From: FEN-1297 sp046705645
GTDB taxonomy: Bacteria > Bacteroidota > Ignavibacteria > Ignavibacteriales > Ignavibacteriaceae
Assembly: GCA_046705645.1 (NCBI GenBank)
Contig: JBJKQE010000227.1
Location: forward strand, 1-27,016
Length of the DNA: 27,016 bases
Reading direction: 5' to 3'
Position numbers and translations under genes: made by a program. The notes below the pieces were generated by a model that was not told where the DNA came from, did no database searches, and saw only the letters and a list, made by a program, of their open reading frames with translations. The number at the start of each line of letters is the position of its first letter. Position 1 is the stretch's first letter. This document shows, piece after piece, positions 17,387 to 26,000 of this stretch.

Positions 17387-17710
17387 ATGAAAGATAGAAT
17401 AGAACGGATCAAGATTCTCTTAAAAGAAGCCGATAAAAGCTTAAATGATATCACAAACAGCAATTTTGGCGGAAATTTTGCCTATGTTAAAAAATTGTTA
17501 AACGAGTCACAAAAGCACAAATCGTTTCTTTTAACTAATTATACTAAAGAAGAATTGATGATTTTTGAACCTGAATTAACTAATTTAACTAAACAAATTA
17601 GGAAATCTTTCGATAGTATTATTGAGAATAAAAAAATTGAATTGGATAGAATAAAAGTTCAAATGAAATATAAATTAAATCAGAAAAAATTGATTAACTA
17701 CATCAGGTAA
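17387..17710 (+). CDS. Small helical protein, possible FliT-like export chaperone
   Basis: The 107-residue protein is almost entirely helical and charged, with no signal peptide or membrane segment. I do not recognise it by a definite motif. Its size, its position six bases after fliD, and a C-terminal end of the form helix-x-QKKLINYIR resemble FliT and FlgN chaperones, whose last helix often ends near an Ala/Ile-x-x-Tyr pattern. FliT binds FliD in the cytoplasm, so a gene directly after fliD fits. Alternatives are a FlgN-like chaperone or a lineage-specific flagellar protein. No good Shine-Dalgarno is seen, suggesting translation coupled to fliD. Confidence 0.5.
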   Translation: MKDRIERIKILLKEADKSLNDITNSNFGGNFAYVKKLLNESQKHKSFLLTNYTKEELMIFEPELTNLTKQIRKSFDSIIENKKIELDRIKVQMKYKLNQKKLINYIR

Positions 17711-17714
17711 AAAC

Positions 17715-17978
17715 ATGCAAATAAAACCTCTTTCAAATAACAATTATTTATCCGGCGCAAAGTCTCCTGAAAAAACCCAAAACAATAAAAACAACAGCGG
17801 TAAATCGGTTAAAGACAAACTCGAATTATCGAAAGAGGCTTTGAGTATTCAAAAGTCTAGCGATCAAGAAACGAAAATGGATGAAATTAAAGATAAGATT
17901 AATAATAATTTTTACGACAAGGATGAAGTTGTCAATAAAGTAGCAGATAAAATCCTAAGTCAAATAAAGAAAAGTTAA
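17715..17978 (+). CDS. flgM: FlgM-like anti-sigma-28 factor
   Basis: The 87-residue protein has a disordered, Asn/Lys-rich N-terminal half and a C-terminal half with the FlgM signature. VKDKLELSKEALSIQ corresponds to the family's D-(K/R)-V-E-(L/I)-S-x-E-A. It is followed by MDEIKDKINNNFYDKDEVV and a last helix VADKILSQI, corresponding to (K/R)-I-x-x-(L/I)-K-x-x-I-x-x-G-x-Y. FlgM binds sigma-28 and is exported through the finished hook, releasing sigma-28 for late genes. The gene starts four bases after the preceding stop and ends the filament operon, before a hairpin. Because that operon appears to be driven by sigma-28, FlgM would limit its own synthesis. Confidence 0.75.
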   Translation: MQIKPLSNNNYLSGAKSPEKTQNNKNNSGKSVKDKLELSKEALSIQKSSDQETKMDEIKDKINNNFYDKDEVVNKVADKILSQIKKS

Positions 17979-18006
17979 AAGATATTTGTTCCTCCCTAAG
18001 AGTAAT

Positions 18007-18038
18007 GCAAACTAATTTATTTTTTAAAATTAGTTTGC
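18007..18038 (+). terminator. 12-bp hairpin at the end of the filament operon
   Basis: GCAAACTAATTT (18007-18018) pairs perfectly with AAATTAGTTTGC (18027-18038) around an 8-base loop. It lies 29 bases after the flgM-like stop. There is no T-run after it on the plus strand, so termination efficiency is uncertain. Confidence 0.6.
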
Positions 18039-18112
18039 TAATGATCTCCTAAATTTTTATTATATTTGCTCGTAATAATAAATTATAAGAGTTAACATAT
18101 AATAAATTGGTA

Positions 18113-18841
18113 ATGTCCACAATTGATACCGTTCAGGACGATAAATTAAAACTTCTAGGTAAGCTATCAGCCAGTTTGGTACATGACCTGCGCAATCCTT
18201 TATCCGTCATTAAATTAAACCTTGATTATTTAAAGATGGTTGAAAATGAACTTCCTGCCGAAGCAAATGAATCTATAGATGTTTGTTTGGATGCATTAGA
18301 ACGTATTCAATATTTGATTGAAGATATTCTAACTTTTACTCGTAAAAATTTTAATGGTAAAAAAGCTTGTTCGATAAACGGGATAACTAAAAGCGCTTTT
18401 GATATTATGCGGATAAATGCGGAAAGAAAAAATATCAAAATGGAACTTGAATTAGATCCGTCGGAGACCATAGGCTATTATGATAAAAGTAAGCTTTTAC
18501 AAGTTTTTATAAACCTGATTACAAATGCAATTGAATCGTGCGATAAAAACGGTGAAATTAAAATTAAAACATATATGGAAGGAACGGATTTTTTAATCTG
18601 GGAAATTAGAGATAATGGTATCGGCATAATGGAAGAAGACAAAGAGAAGGTATTTCAGGATTTTTATACTAGTAAAGAAAAAGGTACCGGTCTGGGTTTA
18701 AGTGTCTGTAAAATGCTCTTAGAAGAGTCCAATGCAATTTTGGACTTTGAAAGTACATATGGAGCAGGTACAAGATTCTTTATAAAGTTTAATCTACATT
18801 TAGAAGAGGAAAATGCAGAAATTCAAAATACTAATCATTGA
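18113..18841 (+). CDS. Minimal soluble histidine kinase (NtrB/FlgS-like)
   Basis: I choose the ATG at 18113 (242 residues) over an in-frame TTG two codons upstream; neither has a clear Shine-Dalgarno. The protein is only the transmitter core: dimerisation helix with phospho-acceptor H24 in HDLRNPLSVIK, then N box NLITNAIES, G1 DNGIG and G2 GTGLGLSVC. There is no sensor domain, PAS domain or membrane helix, so the input must come from a partner protein or the cytoplasmic state. Its last 29 bases overlap the response regulator, implying coupled translation and a cognate pair. Directly after the flagellar operon, it resembles FlgS/FleS-type kinases that feed NtrC-like activators; this assignment is inferred. 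TATATTTG at 18061-18068 resembles a Bacteroidota -7 box, but I see no well-spaced -33 element. Confidence 0.9.
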   Translation: MSTIDTVQDDKLKLLGKLSASLVHDLRNPLSVIKLNLDYLKMVENELPAEANESIDVCLDALERIQYLIEDILTFTRKNFNGKKACSINGITKSAFDIMRINAERKNIKMELELDPSETIGYYDKSKLLQVFINLITNAIESCDKNGEIKIKTYMEGTDFLIWEIRDNGIGIMEEDKEKVFQDFYTSKEKGTGLGLSVCKMLLEESNAILDFESTYGAGTRFFIKFNLHLEEENAEIQNTNH

Positions 18842-20207
18842 CGACGATAATCTAATTTGCATCTCATTAAAAAGACTTCTTATCAAGCTTGGTTATGATA
18901 TAGAAACATGCGAAGACGCAGGAGAGGCATTTAATAAGATTGAAGAATTTGAACCCGATATTATTCTGCTTGATATTTACTTAACCACTCACAACGGATT
19001 AGAACTTCTAAAACAGTTTCAGAAAAAATATTTTCATATTCCTGTTATAATGATTACTGGATATTCCGATGTTAAAATGGCTGTAACTGCTATAAAATCC
19101 GGTGCCTATGACTTTTTATTAAAGCCCATCGATATTGAACAATTACAGCTTGTACTTAAGAAGGCTCTGGAAAATTTATCCTTGAGGTCTGAAGTTGAAA
19201 AGCTTCAATTAATGGTTAAAGAGGATGAACTTACCAGGGAGTTTTTTGGCAATAGTACAAAAATTAAAAGGCTTCTTTCTTCTGTTGAAAAATTAGCCGG
19301 CAGTGGAGATACTACTATACTTCTTGAAGGAGAAAGCGGTACCGGTAAAGAAGTATTTGCAAGATACATTCATCAGAATAGTCCTAGAAAAAATTCATCT
19401 TTTATTCAAATAAATTGCTCTGCAATTCCTAAAGAATTAGCAGAAAGTGAGTTGTTCGGCCATGAAAAAGGAGCCTTTACAGGTGCTATGCAGAAAACCA
19501 AGCTTGGTAAATTTGAACTTGCTAACGGGGGTACTATTCTTTTGGATGAAATAGGCGAGCTTTCTTTAGACCTTCAGGTTAAACTGCTGAGAGTATTACA
19601 GGAGAAAAAATTTTATAGACTTGGCGGAGAAAAAGAAATATCAGTTGATGTACGTGTTCTTGCCGCCACAAATAGAAATCTTGAGGAAGAAGTAAAAAAC
19701 GGAAATTTTCGTGAAGATTTATATTATCGTTTAAATGTTGCCAATGTTTTAATTCCTGCTTTAAGAGAGCGAAAAGAAGATATTCCGATTCTTGCATATT
19801 CCTTTTTAAAAGAATTTTCGAAAAAATTTAACAAAGAAATAAAAGGTATAAATTCCGAAGCGCTGGAACTTCTTACTTCATATCCGTGGAAGGGAAACAT
19901 ACGCGAACTGCGTAATGTGATGGAGCGTGCTATTATTCTTTTGGATGGTAATGAATTAAAAGAAAACCATTTTAGCTTTTTACAGGAGTCCGGGTCTGCT
20001 GCTATTATTGATGATGAAAAATTTGTTTTAAAAATCCCTTCTAATGGAATTAAGATTGACCATGTTTTAAAAACACTTTTACAAAAAACTTTAAAAATTA
20101 CGAATGGCAACCAGGTAAAAGCTGCAAAAATTTTGGGCTTATCGAGATCAAAACTGAGATATAGAATGGAACAGCTTGGAATTGAAGTAACTAAGAATAT
20201 TAAATAA
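18813..20207 (+). CDS. NtrC-family sigma-54-dependent response regulator (FlgR/FleR-like)
   Basis: The 464-residue protein has all three parts of an NtrC regulator. The receiver (about 1-120) has D10-D11-D12 and phospho-acceptor D54 in LLDIYL, with TG at the switch position and K-P near 105. The AAA+ domain (about 145-375) has Walker A GESGTGKE, the sigma-54 contact loop GAFTGA, Walker B GGTILLDEIGE and VRVLAATNRNLEE. A Fis-type helix-turn-helix lies near 435-457 (AAKILGLSRSKLRYRMEQLG). It binds DNA and uses ATP to open sigma-54 promoters when phosphorylated. The ATG is inside the kinase gene, with GAGGA unusually close (two bases). I found no convincing sigma-54 promoter in the window, so the targets are elsewhere. 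Confidence 0.95.
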   Translation: MQKFKILIIDDDNLICISLKRLLIKLGYDIETCEDAGEAFNKIEEFEPDIILLDIYLTTHNGLELLKQFQKKYFHIPVIMITGYSDVKMAVTAIKSGAYDFLLKPIDIEQLQLVLKKALENLSLRSEVEKLQLMVKEDELTREFFGNSTKIKRLLSSVEKLAGSGDTTILLEGESGTGKEVFARYIHQNSPRKNSSFIQINCSAIPKELAESELFGHEKGAFTGAMQKTKLGKFELANGGTILLDEIGELSLDLQVKLLRVLQEKKFYRLGGEKEISVDVRVLAATNRNLEEEVKNGNFREDLYYRLNVANVLIPALRERKEDIPILAYSFLKEFSKKFNKEIKGINSEALELLTSYPWKGNIRELRNVMERAIILLDGNELKENHFSFLQESGSAAIIDDEKFVLKIPSNGIKIDHVLKTLLQKTLKITNGNQVKAAKILGLSRSKLRYRMEQLGIEVTKNIK

Positions 20208-22809
20208 TCTCATTTTTCTCAGCAGGTATAAATGCAACTTTAAATGTACTGCCTTTCCCTTTTTCGCTGACAAAACTTATCTCTGCTTTATTAATTTCGA
20301 TGTATTTTTCAACAACAGCTAAGCCTAATCCGGTACCTTCAATGTTCCTATGCCTACCGGTATCTTCCTGAATAAAAGGTTCAAAGATTCTAGGTATAAA
20401 TTCCTTAGCAATGCCTATGCCTGTGTCGCTGACACTTACAACAATCTTTTCATTTAATCTAATTATTTCTATTGTTACTTCCCCAATGTCGGTATACTTA
20501 ATTGCATTGTCTATTAGATTCATGAATACCTGTCCCAGGGAATATTTATCACCAATAATAAAAGTTTCGCCGGCATTATTTTCATATTTTAAAGAAAGGT
20601 TTTTAAACTTGGCTTTTGAATAAAACTCCATTACCAAATCTTCCAGCAATTCCGTATCCAGGTTGAATAATTCAAAATTAGGTTCGAAGTTTCCCGTTTG
20701 AATTCTTGATAAGTTTAAAATTAATTCGATTGTTCTAATTAATCTTTTGGAACTGCCGTCGATAACATGAAATGCAGACTCCATTCCGGCAGGAAGTTTA
20801 TCTTCAAATTCCTCTTTTAAAAGGGAAGTGTAGGATAGTATATTATTTAAAGGCGTTCTTATTTCATGAGACATTTGAGATAAAAATTCCGTCTTCAATC
20901 TATCTGATTTTTCAGCTCTTTCTTTTTCTATTAAGAGCTGTTCTTCCTGTATTTTCCTTTTTGTTATATCCTGGAAGATTGCAAGGTAATGTGTTGTTTT
21001 GCCTTGTTCATTTATTATGGGGGAAACGGAAGCAGATTCCCAAATAATGTTCTTTCCTTTTCCCAAATGCTTGAACTCGCCTTTCCATTCATGGCCGGAG
21101 GTAACAGTGTCCCAGATAACTCTTTTTTCAGGGAGAGACAGCATTTGTGTTAATAATAAATGAGGTTTGGAAGCTATTATTTCTTCCTGAGAATATCCGG
21201 TAACCTGTGAAAATTTTGAATTAATATATTCAATATTCCCGTGTGTATTTAATATTATAATAGATACAGGGCTTTGCTGAACCGCGCGTGATAACTTTAA
21301 TATTTGTTCTTCGCCTTTTTTATGCTTTGTAATATCCCTCGCGAATCCTTCATAGTGTAATAAATCTCCGTTTGTATCTTTAATCGAATGAAAATTTAAT
21401 TGAATCCATATAGTTTCCCCGTTTTGTTTTTTCCATTGAACTTCAACGTCAGCTGGAGAATCAGTTTTTTCATAATATTTTATTATTTCTTTCCTAATCT
21501 CCTTATTTAAATATATATCCCTGCTAAGATTTAGTTTTAGTGATTCTTCAGGTGTATTGCAACCGAGGATATTTGCAAATGCTAAATTTGCCGAAAGAAT
21601 CTTCCCTTCAGAATCCGAAGTGTAAATTCCAACCGGAGCAAATTCGAAAAAATTTTTATACTTCTGCTCGGATATTCTAAGGTATTCCTCTGCCTTTTTA
21701 CGTATATCTATATTTTGTCCGACTGTAGAAAATGCAACAGTTTCTCCTTTTGCATTTTTTATTGGAGATATAGTTAATGAAACAAAAAAGTTTTCTTTAT
21801 TCTTTTTAATTCTAATAGTTTCAAAATTTATTATAGATTCTCCGGCATTTAATCTTCGCATTATCTCGTTCAGCTCCTTGCTCTTTTCCGCAGGAACAAT
21901 AATTGAAACATGTTTGCCGATAATTTCTTCAGGCGAATAACCATACAACAATGCTGCTCCATTGTTCCATGAAATAATTTTTCCTTCAGGTGTTTTGCTA
22001 AAAATTGCATCCATTGAAGATTCAACTATTGCTGCAAGATGTGAAGCGATTTTTTCCCTTTTCCTCTTTTCCGAAATATCTGAGAAAATAATTATTGAGC
22101 CGGCGATTTTCCCATTGTCATTAGTAACCGTAGAACTGCTAACTTCAACCCATAAGACTTCTTCATCTTTTTTCTTTAAGTCAAGTTCAAACCTGTTGGA
22201 TATCTTATCGTTTTTTGAACTAATCTTTTTTGATATTAAGCCTTTTTCGTGATCAAATAATAGGAAATCGTTAAATTTTTTTCCCATCATTTCCCTGCTT
22301 GAATAACCAACCATTTCACAAAACCGTTCGTTAACAAAGATAATTGTCGTATCATCATCAATCTGAACGATACCTTCGTTCATACGTTCAATCAAATTGC
22401 GGAATTTTATTTCGCTTTGTCTTAATTTTTTTTCAGATTGAGATTTGAATATCGCTATTTCTATTGCGGTCTTAAGTTCTTTTTTATCGAAAGGTTTTAC
22501 AATGTAACCATACGGATCGGAAGCTACTGACCGCTGCAGGATTTTTTCATCGCTATAAGCCGTAACATAAATAATTGGTATTTCTGTAGTCTTTTTGATT
22601 ATTTCAGCAGCTTCTATACCATCTAATTTCCCGTGTAATTTTATGTCCATTAGTATAAGATCGGGTTTCTGACTTACTGCTATTTCAATTGCGGCTTCAC
22701 CGGAAGAAACCGGTCCTAATACGTTATGTTGAAGATGCATGAGAATGGTTTTAATATTTAAAGCTACAATATTTTCATCTTCGACAATAAGAATACTATA
22801 CTTACTCAT
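20200..22809 (-). CDS. Soluble sensor histidine kinase: receiver, four PAS domains, HisKA, HATPase
   Basis: The 869-residue protein begins with an intact receiver (about 1-120): acidic pair E10-D11, D55 in LMDIKLHG, T in YVTAYSD, and K-P in IVKPFD. Four PAS domains follow, at about 130-250, 255-375, 385-505 and 510-630. They are recognisable by repeated G-(Y/C)-(S/N)-x-E-E-x-x-x and by DIS/DIT-(E/K)-(K/R/H) ends. Then come HisKA with FLSQMSHEIRTPLNNILSY (His near 647) and HATPase with N box LMNLIDNAIKYTD, SDTGIGI and GTGLGLAVVEKY. No membrane segment is seen. A receiver at the N-terminus means the kinase can itself be an output of another kinase. The ligands of the PAS domains are unknown. 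Its stop codon overlaps that of the convergent regulator by 8 bases. No Shine-Dalgarno precedes the ATG. Confidence 0.93.
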   Translation of the reverse strand: MSKYSILIVEDENIVALNIKTILMHLQHNVLGPVSSGEAAIEIAVSQKPDLILMDIKLHGKLDGIEAAEIIKKTTEIPIIYVTAYSDEKILQRSVASDPYGYIVKPFDKKELKTAIEIAIFKSQSEKKLRQSEIKFRNLIERMNEGIVQIDDDTTIIFVNERFCEMVGYSSREMMGKKFNDFLLFDHEKGLISKKISSKNDKISNRFELDLKKKDEEVLWVEVSSSTVTNDNGKIAGSIIIFSDISEKRKREKIASHLAAIVESSMDAIFSKTPEGKIISWNNGAALLYGYSPEEIIGKHVSIIVPAEKSKELNEIMRRLNAGESIINFETIRIKKNKENFFVSLTISPIKNAKGETVAFSTVGQNIDIRKKAEEYLRISEQKYKNFFEFAPVGIYTSDSEGKILSANLAFANILGCNTPEESLKLNLSRDIYLNKEIRKEIIKYYEKTDSPADVEVQWKKQNGETIWIQLNFHSIKDTNGDLLHYEGFARDITKHKKGEEQILKLSRAVQQSPVSIIILNTHGNIEYINSKFSQVTGYSQEEIIASKPHLLLTQMLSLPEKRVIWDTVTSGHEWKGEFKHLGKGKNIIWESASVSPIINEQGKTTHYLAIFQDITKRKIQEEQLLIEKERAEKSDRLKTEFLSQMSHEIRTPLNNILSYTSLLKEEFEDKLPAGMESAFHVIDGSSKRLIRTIELILNLSRIQTGNFEPNFELFNLDTELLEDLVMEFYSKAKFKNLSLKYENNAGETFIIGDKYSLGQVFMNLIDNAIKYTDIGEVTIEIIRLNEKIVVSVSDTGIGIAKEFIPRIFEPFIQEDTGRHRNIEGTGLGLAVVEKYIEINKAEISFVSEKGKGSTFKVAFIPAEKNEII

Positions 22810-23010
22810 TTTAAAAATTAAGACTTTTAATTTATAATAGCTTTAAAATAATATCGATTAAAAATTAAGAAATTGTATTTTATAAAAGCAAATAGCCATT
22901 GTCGTTTTTACTTCTTAATATTTTCGATGAAGTTCTAAAAATAATTAAGGGTATTTTAATTAAAGAACAAATTTAATAAAAAAAATGTTGGAAATGATTT
23001 GAGTAAATAT

Positions 23011-25368
23011 TTACATGTTTTGTTGAAGAGTAACGGTGAATTCGGTTCCCATACCCGGTATACTTTTAACGCTTATTGTGCCTCCCTGAATTTCAATAAG
23101 TTCTTTGCAAATGATTAAACCCAGGCCTGTGCCAGGTTCCATTTCTGTCCCTGGTGTTGAATGCCTGGTATCAATTCGGAAAAGTTTCTCAAGATTTTCT
23201 TTTGGGATTCCTACTCCGTTATCTTTTACGGTTAAATCCACAACCTTTCCCTTCTTAACCGCTGAAATAGTAACCAAGCCGTTATGGTTTGTAAATTTTA
23301 TAGCATTCGAAATTAGATTTTGCAGAGTTGAATTTAAAATATTCGCATCGGAATTAACGAAAATTCCGCTGGAGGTTTCATTTATTATTTGGATATTTTT
23401 CTTTGTCGCATTGTTTTGTATTAAACCTACTATATATTCAATTTCATCATGCAGTTCAATTTTGATAAGATTCATTTTTATATTGCTTCTTTGAACTCTT
23501 GACCATTGGAGCAGGTTTTCTATTAAATTATAAAGATTTTTGGCAGCATTATTAATATTATCTAAAAACATTTGAATTTCGTTTTGGCTAAGGTTATCAT
23601 ATTCATTAACAAGTGCATTTGAAAGGCCTAACAATCCCTGGAACGGACTTCTTAAATCATGCGATATAATTGAGAAAAGTTTATCCTTATTAGCGTTCAA
23701 TTGTTCGAGTTCCTTAGTATATTTTTTTATAGCCTCCTCAGCCTCTTTATGCTCCGTTATATCAAACCCGAGGCCGATTAAACCGAACACAATTCCGTTT
23801 TCATCTTTAAGGGGTACTTTTCTTGTTCCTATTGTTAAATATTTATTATCAATTAATACTTTTTCTTTAAGTACATATTGCATTTCACCAGATTCGATAA
23901 CTTTTAAATCATCCGATTGATATAACTCAGCCTGTTCTTTTGGTAAAAAATCAAAATCAGTTTTCCCAATAAGCTTATGTTGGGTAACGCCCATTGCATT
24001 GCAAAATTTTTGATTTGCAACAATATAACATCCGTTTATATCTTTTAAAAAAACTAAACCAGGTAAATTGTCAACTAAGGTAGTTATCTCCCTTTGTCTC
24101 TTGTTAATCTCTTCTTCAAATTGTTTCCTTTCCGATATGTCCCGCGAGATACAGTGGAAACCCTTGAAGATATTATTATCTAATATCAAAGTAGAGTTCT
24201 GTCCGTACCATTTTATTTCGCCTGTCTTAGTGCGGAACGGGTACTCAATGTAAGCTGAGGTTTGTTTTGATTCAAACTGTTTTTTGTAAAAACTTCTTAC
24301 TGTTTCCTTATATTCGGGAAGAATTAAATCCAGGTAATTAGATTTAAGTAATTCATCTTCCGAATATCCGGTGTTTAAAAGGCCTGCATTATTTACATAT
24401 GTGAAATTACCGTTTTGATTAGCAGTAAATATTATGTCAGTTGCTTTTTCTATAACCATCCTAAATTTGGCTTCGGATTGAGCCAATGTTTCTTCTATAT
24501 CTTTATTTTTAATATCAATGTTGTAAATAGAGTATTCTAAATATGATGCAATATTTTTAAATGTAAGTTTTTCAACCGCTGAAACTCTCCGTTTTCTGAA
24601 AATAACAGATATTAATCCCAGAGTATTTTCAATCGAATTAAGCCTTATATTTAAAGACTTTTGATTATTTTTTAGAAAAGGTTGTTTTATGTTTTTTAAA
24701 TTATCAATTTCAACAATATCATCCTTTAGCAAAACTTTGTTTACCCAGGCAGTAGGTTTGTTATCTTTAATCGAGCCGTTTAAGATATTGATATTTTTTA
24801 ATCCGGCTTGAGCCGAGTAGACTAAATTACCGGAATGATCTAGAAGAGTTATAAAAGCAGCCTGAAAATTTGTTTTTAAAATTAAGCTGCGGCATACATC
24901 ACGAATCAATTTATTACTGTTATCCGCTTTATTTATTATTTGGATAACTTTTCGTTCTAAATTTATAAGTGAGTTTAAATTTGTTGTTCTTTTTAAAAGA
25001 ATCACTTTGGATAAAGTCTGTTCGATTGCAATTTTAAGTTCGCGTTGGTTATATGGTTTAATTAATAAAGTAAAAAGTTGCGGGTATTTGTCTAACTTTA
25101 GAAACTTTTTATTAGATGAATTAGCTAGTAAAATTATCGGAAGCTTAAAATGCGACCATACGAAGATTAAATTCTTAAATAATTTAGCGGGAATTCTCTT
25201 AGCAGTGTCAATAAGTATAATGTCAACTTTATTTTCTTCCAGATAGGGGTAAGACTTTTCAATCTTTGATATTATTGCAGGAACTTTATAACCTAATTTT
25301 TCTATTTTTGCCGCAATTGACTTACCAAAGACAGGGTCCCCATCAACGATTAAAATTTTAGTTTTCAC
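23011..25368 (-). CDS. Soluble sensor histidine kinase: atypical receiver, GAF, two PAS, HisKA, HATPase
   Basis: The 785-residue protein starts at GTG (25366-25368) with AGGAG nine bases upstream; a stop precedes it in frame, so this is the only plausible start. The receiver-like domain (about 1-120) keeps D54 (IILIDTA) and K-P (LLIKPYN). The acidic pair reads D9-G10, losing the metal-binding second acid, and the switch Thr/Ser is replaced in LLANSS. A GAF-like domain spans about 130-290, and two PAS domains about 300-415 and 425-555. HisKA has FSIISHDLRSPFQGLLGL (His near 571), and HATPase has NLISNAIKFT, KDNGVGIP and GTGLGLIICKEL. No membrane segment is visible. It lies upstream of, and on the same strand as, the other receiver-PAS kinase, with a 201-base gap, so the two may be related by function but not obviously by operon. 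Confidence 0.92.
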   Translation of the reverse strand: MKTKILIVDGDPVFGKSIAAKIEKLGYKVPAIISKIEKSYPYLEENKVDIILIDTAKRIPAKLFKNLIFVWSHFKLPIILLANSSNKKFLKLDKYPQLFTLLIKPYNQRELKIAIEQTLSKVILLKRTTNLNSLINLERKVIQIINKADNSNKLIRDVCRSLILKTNFQAAFITLLDHSGNLVYSAQAGLKNINILNGSIKDNKPTAWVNKVLLKDDIVEIDNLKNIKQPFLKNNQKSLNIRLNSIENTLGLISVIFRKRRVSAVEKLTFKNIASYLEYSIYNIDIKNKDIEETLAQSEAKFRMVIEKATDIIFTANQNGNFTYVNNAGLLNTGYSEDELLKSNYLDLILPEYKETVRSFYKKQFESKQTSAYIEYPFRTKTGEIKWYGQNSTLILDNNIFKGFHCISRDISERKQFEEEINKRQREITTLVDNLPGLVFLKDINGCYIVANQKFCNAMGVTQHKLIGKTDFDFLPKEQAELYQSDDLKVIESGEMQYVLKEKVLIDNKYLTIGTRKVPLKDENGIVFGLIGLGFDITEHKEAEEAIKKYTKELEQLNANKDKLFSIISHDLRSPFQGLLGLSNALVNEYDNLSQNEIQMFLDNINNAAKNLYNLIENLLQWSRVQRSNIKMNLIKIELHDEIEYIVGLIQNNATKKNIQIINETSSGIFVNSDANILNSTLQNLISNAIKFTNHNGLVTISAVKKGKVVDLTVKDNGVGIPKENLEKLFRIDTRHSTPGTEMEPGTGLGLIICKELIEIQGGTISVKSIPGMGTEFTVTLQQNM

Positions 25369-25922
25369 ACCAAATCGCTCCTATTTTTTACCTTTAGGGG
25401 CGAAGTTTAATCTAAGTCCTTCCTGGTTTAGCATTATTTATCTCTTAACAAGTTATAACATACTAATTCGTTATACTTATAATCGATAAAAAATTTAAAC
25501 ATTTTAACTAATTTTATGAAAATTTATAAAAAGGGTTACTAAGATAGTGTGAAATCATAGAAAAGAAATTATCTTTACTTTCACTCATATATATAAACTT
25601 ATTTTCGTACTCCCGCAGAAATTTTATTGCGATAATCTGCAGCATAATTTTTTTTACTTTGCCTCAAAATTATTTTGCCCAACCAATCAAAAAATAGTTA
25701 CTTATGTCTTATAAAAAATGATTGATACCGCTATTTGTTTCTTTTGTCAATTAACTAAATTTTTCAAATTCAAAGTTACATTGTCAGCATTTTAGTAAAA
25801 TGTATTTACTTAGTTTTTTTTGCTTAGTATTAAAATGAGATGCTTGCCTTGTTTTACCTCTTTTTTCCACTTGTCATATAATTATTATAAAACAATTTCA
25901 AAAATATCTGTGAATTTTTACC
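25369..25922. other. Non-coding gap between a divergent kinase gene and cheW
   Basis: This very AT-rich stretch lies between two divergent genes and holds no credible reading frame, RNA gene or clear inverted repeat that I can see. It must contain the promoter of the minus-strand kinase, which I could not identify. CGATAA at 25484-25489 resembles part of a sigma-28 -10 box but lacks a TAAA at the right distance. T- and A-runs are frequent, so the DNA may be curved. Confidence 0.5.
25378..25382 (-). promoter_or_regulatory. Ribosome-binding site that fixes a GTG start
   Basis: On the minus strand AGGAG lies nine bases before the GTG at 25368. No ATG is available in frame between the upstream stop and this codon, so the GTG start is well supported. 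Confidence 0.75.
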
Positions 25923-25949
25923 TAAAGAATTTTTATATAAGTTCGATAA
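25923..25949 (+). promoter_or_regulatory. Sigma-28 type promoter of cheW
   Basis: TAAAG at 25923-25927 and TTCGATAA at 25942-25949 are separated so that TAAA and the -10 octamer have exactly 15 bases between them, as in the flagellin promoter. Six of eight -10 bases fit GCCGATAA. Predicted start is near 25957, giving a leader of about 45 bases. Confidence 0.7.
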
Positions 25950-26000
25950 TTAATTAAGAATGCTTTAAATAATTAAAATTTGATTAAGTAGGAGCAAATA

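Noticed and set aside
17410..17436. GCCGATAA at 17429-17436 inside the FliT-like gene as an internal sigma-28 promoter for flgM
   Set aside because: The -10 octamer is perfect but the -35 position reads CAAG instead of TAAA, and the octamer encodes Ala-Asp-Lys in frame. The same octamer also occurs by chance in the GT2 gene near 6932.
18107..18112. TTG at 18107 as start of the minimal kinase
   Set aside because: An ATG lies two codons later and neither has a Shine-Dalgarno; ATG is the simpler choice and the kinase core is unaffected.
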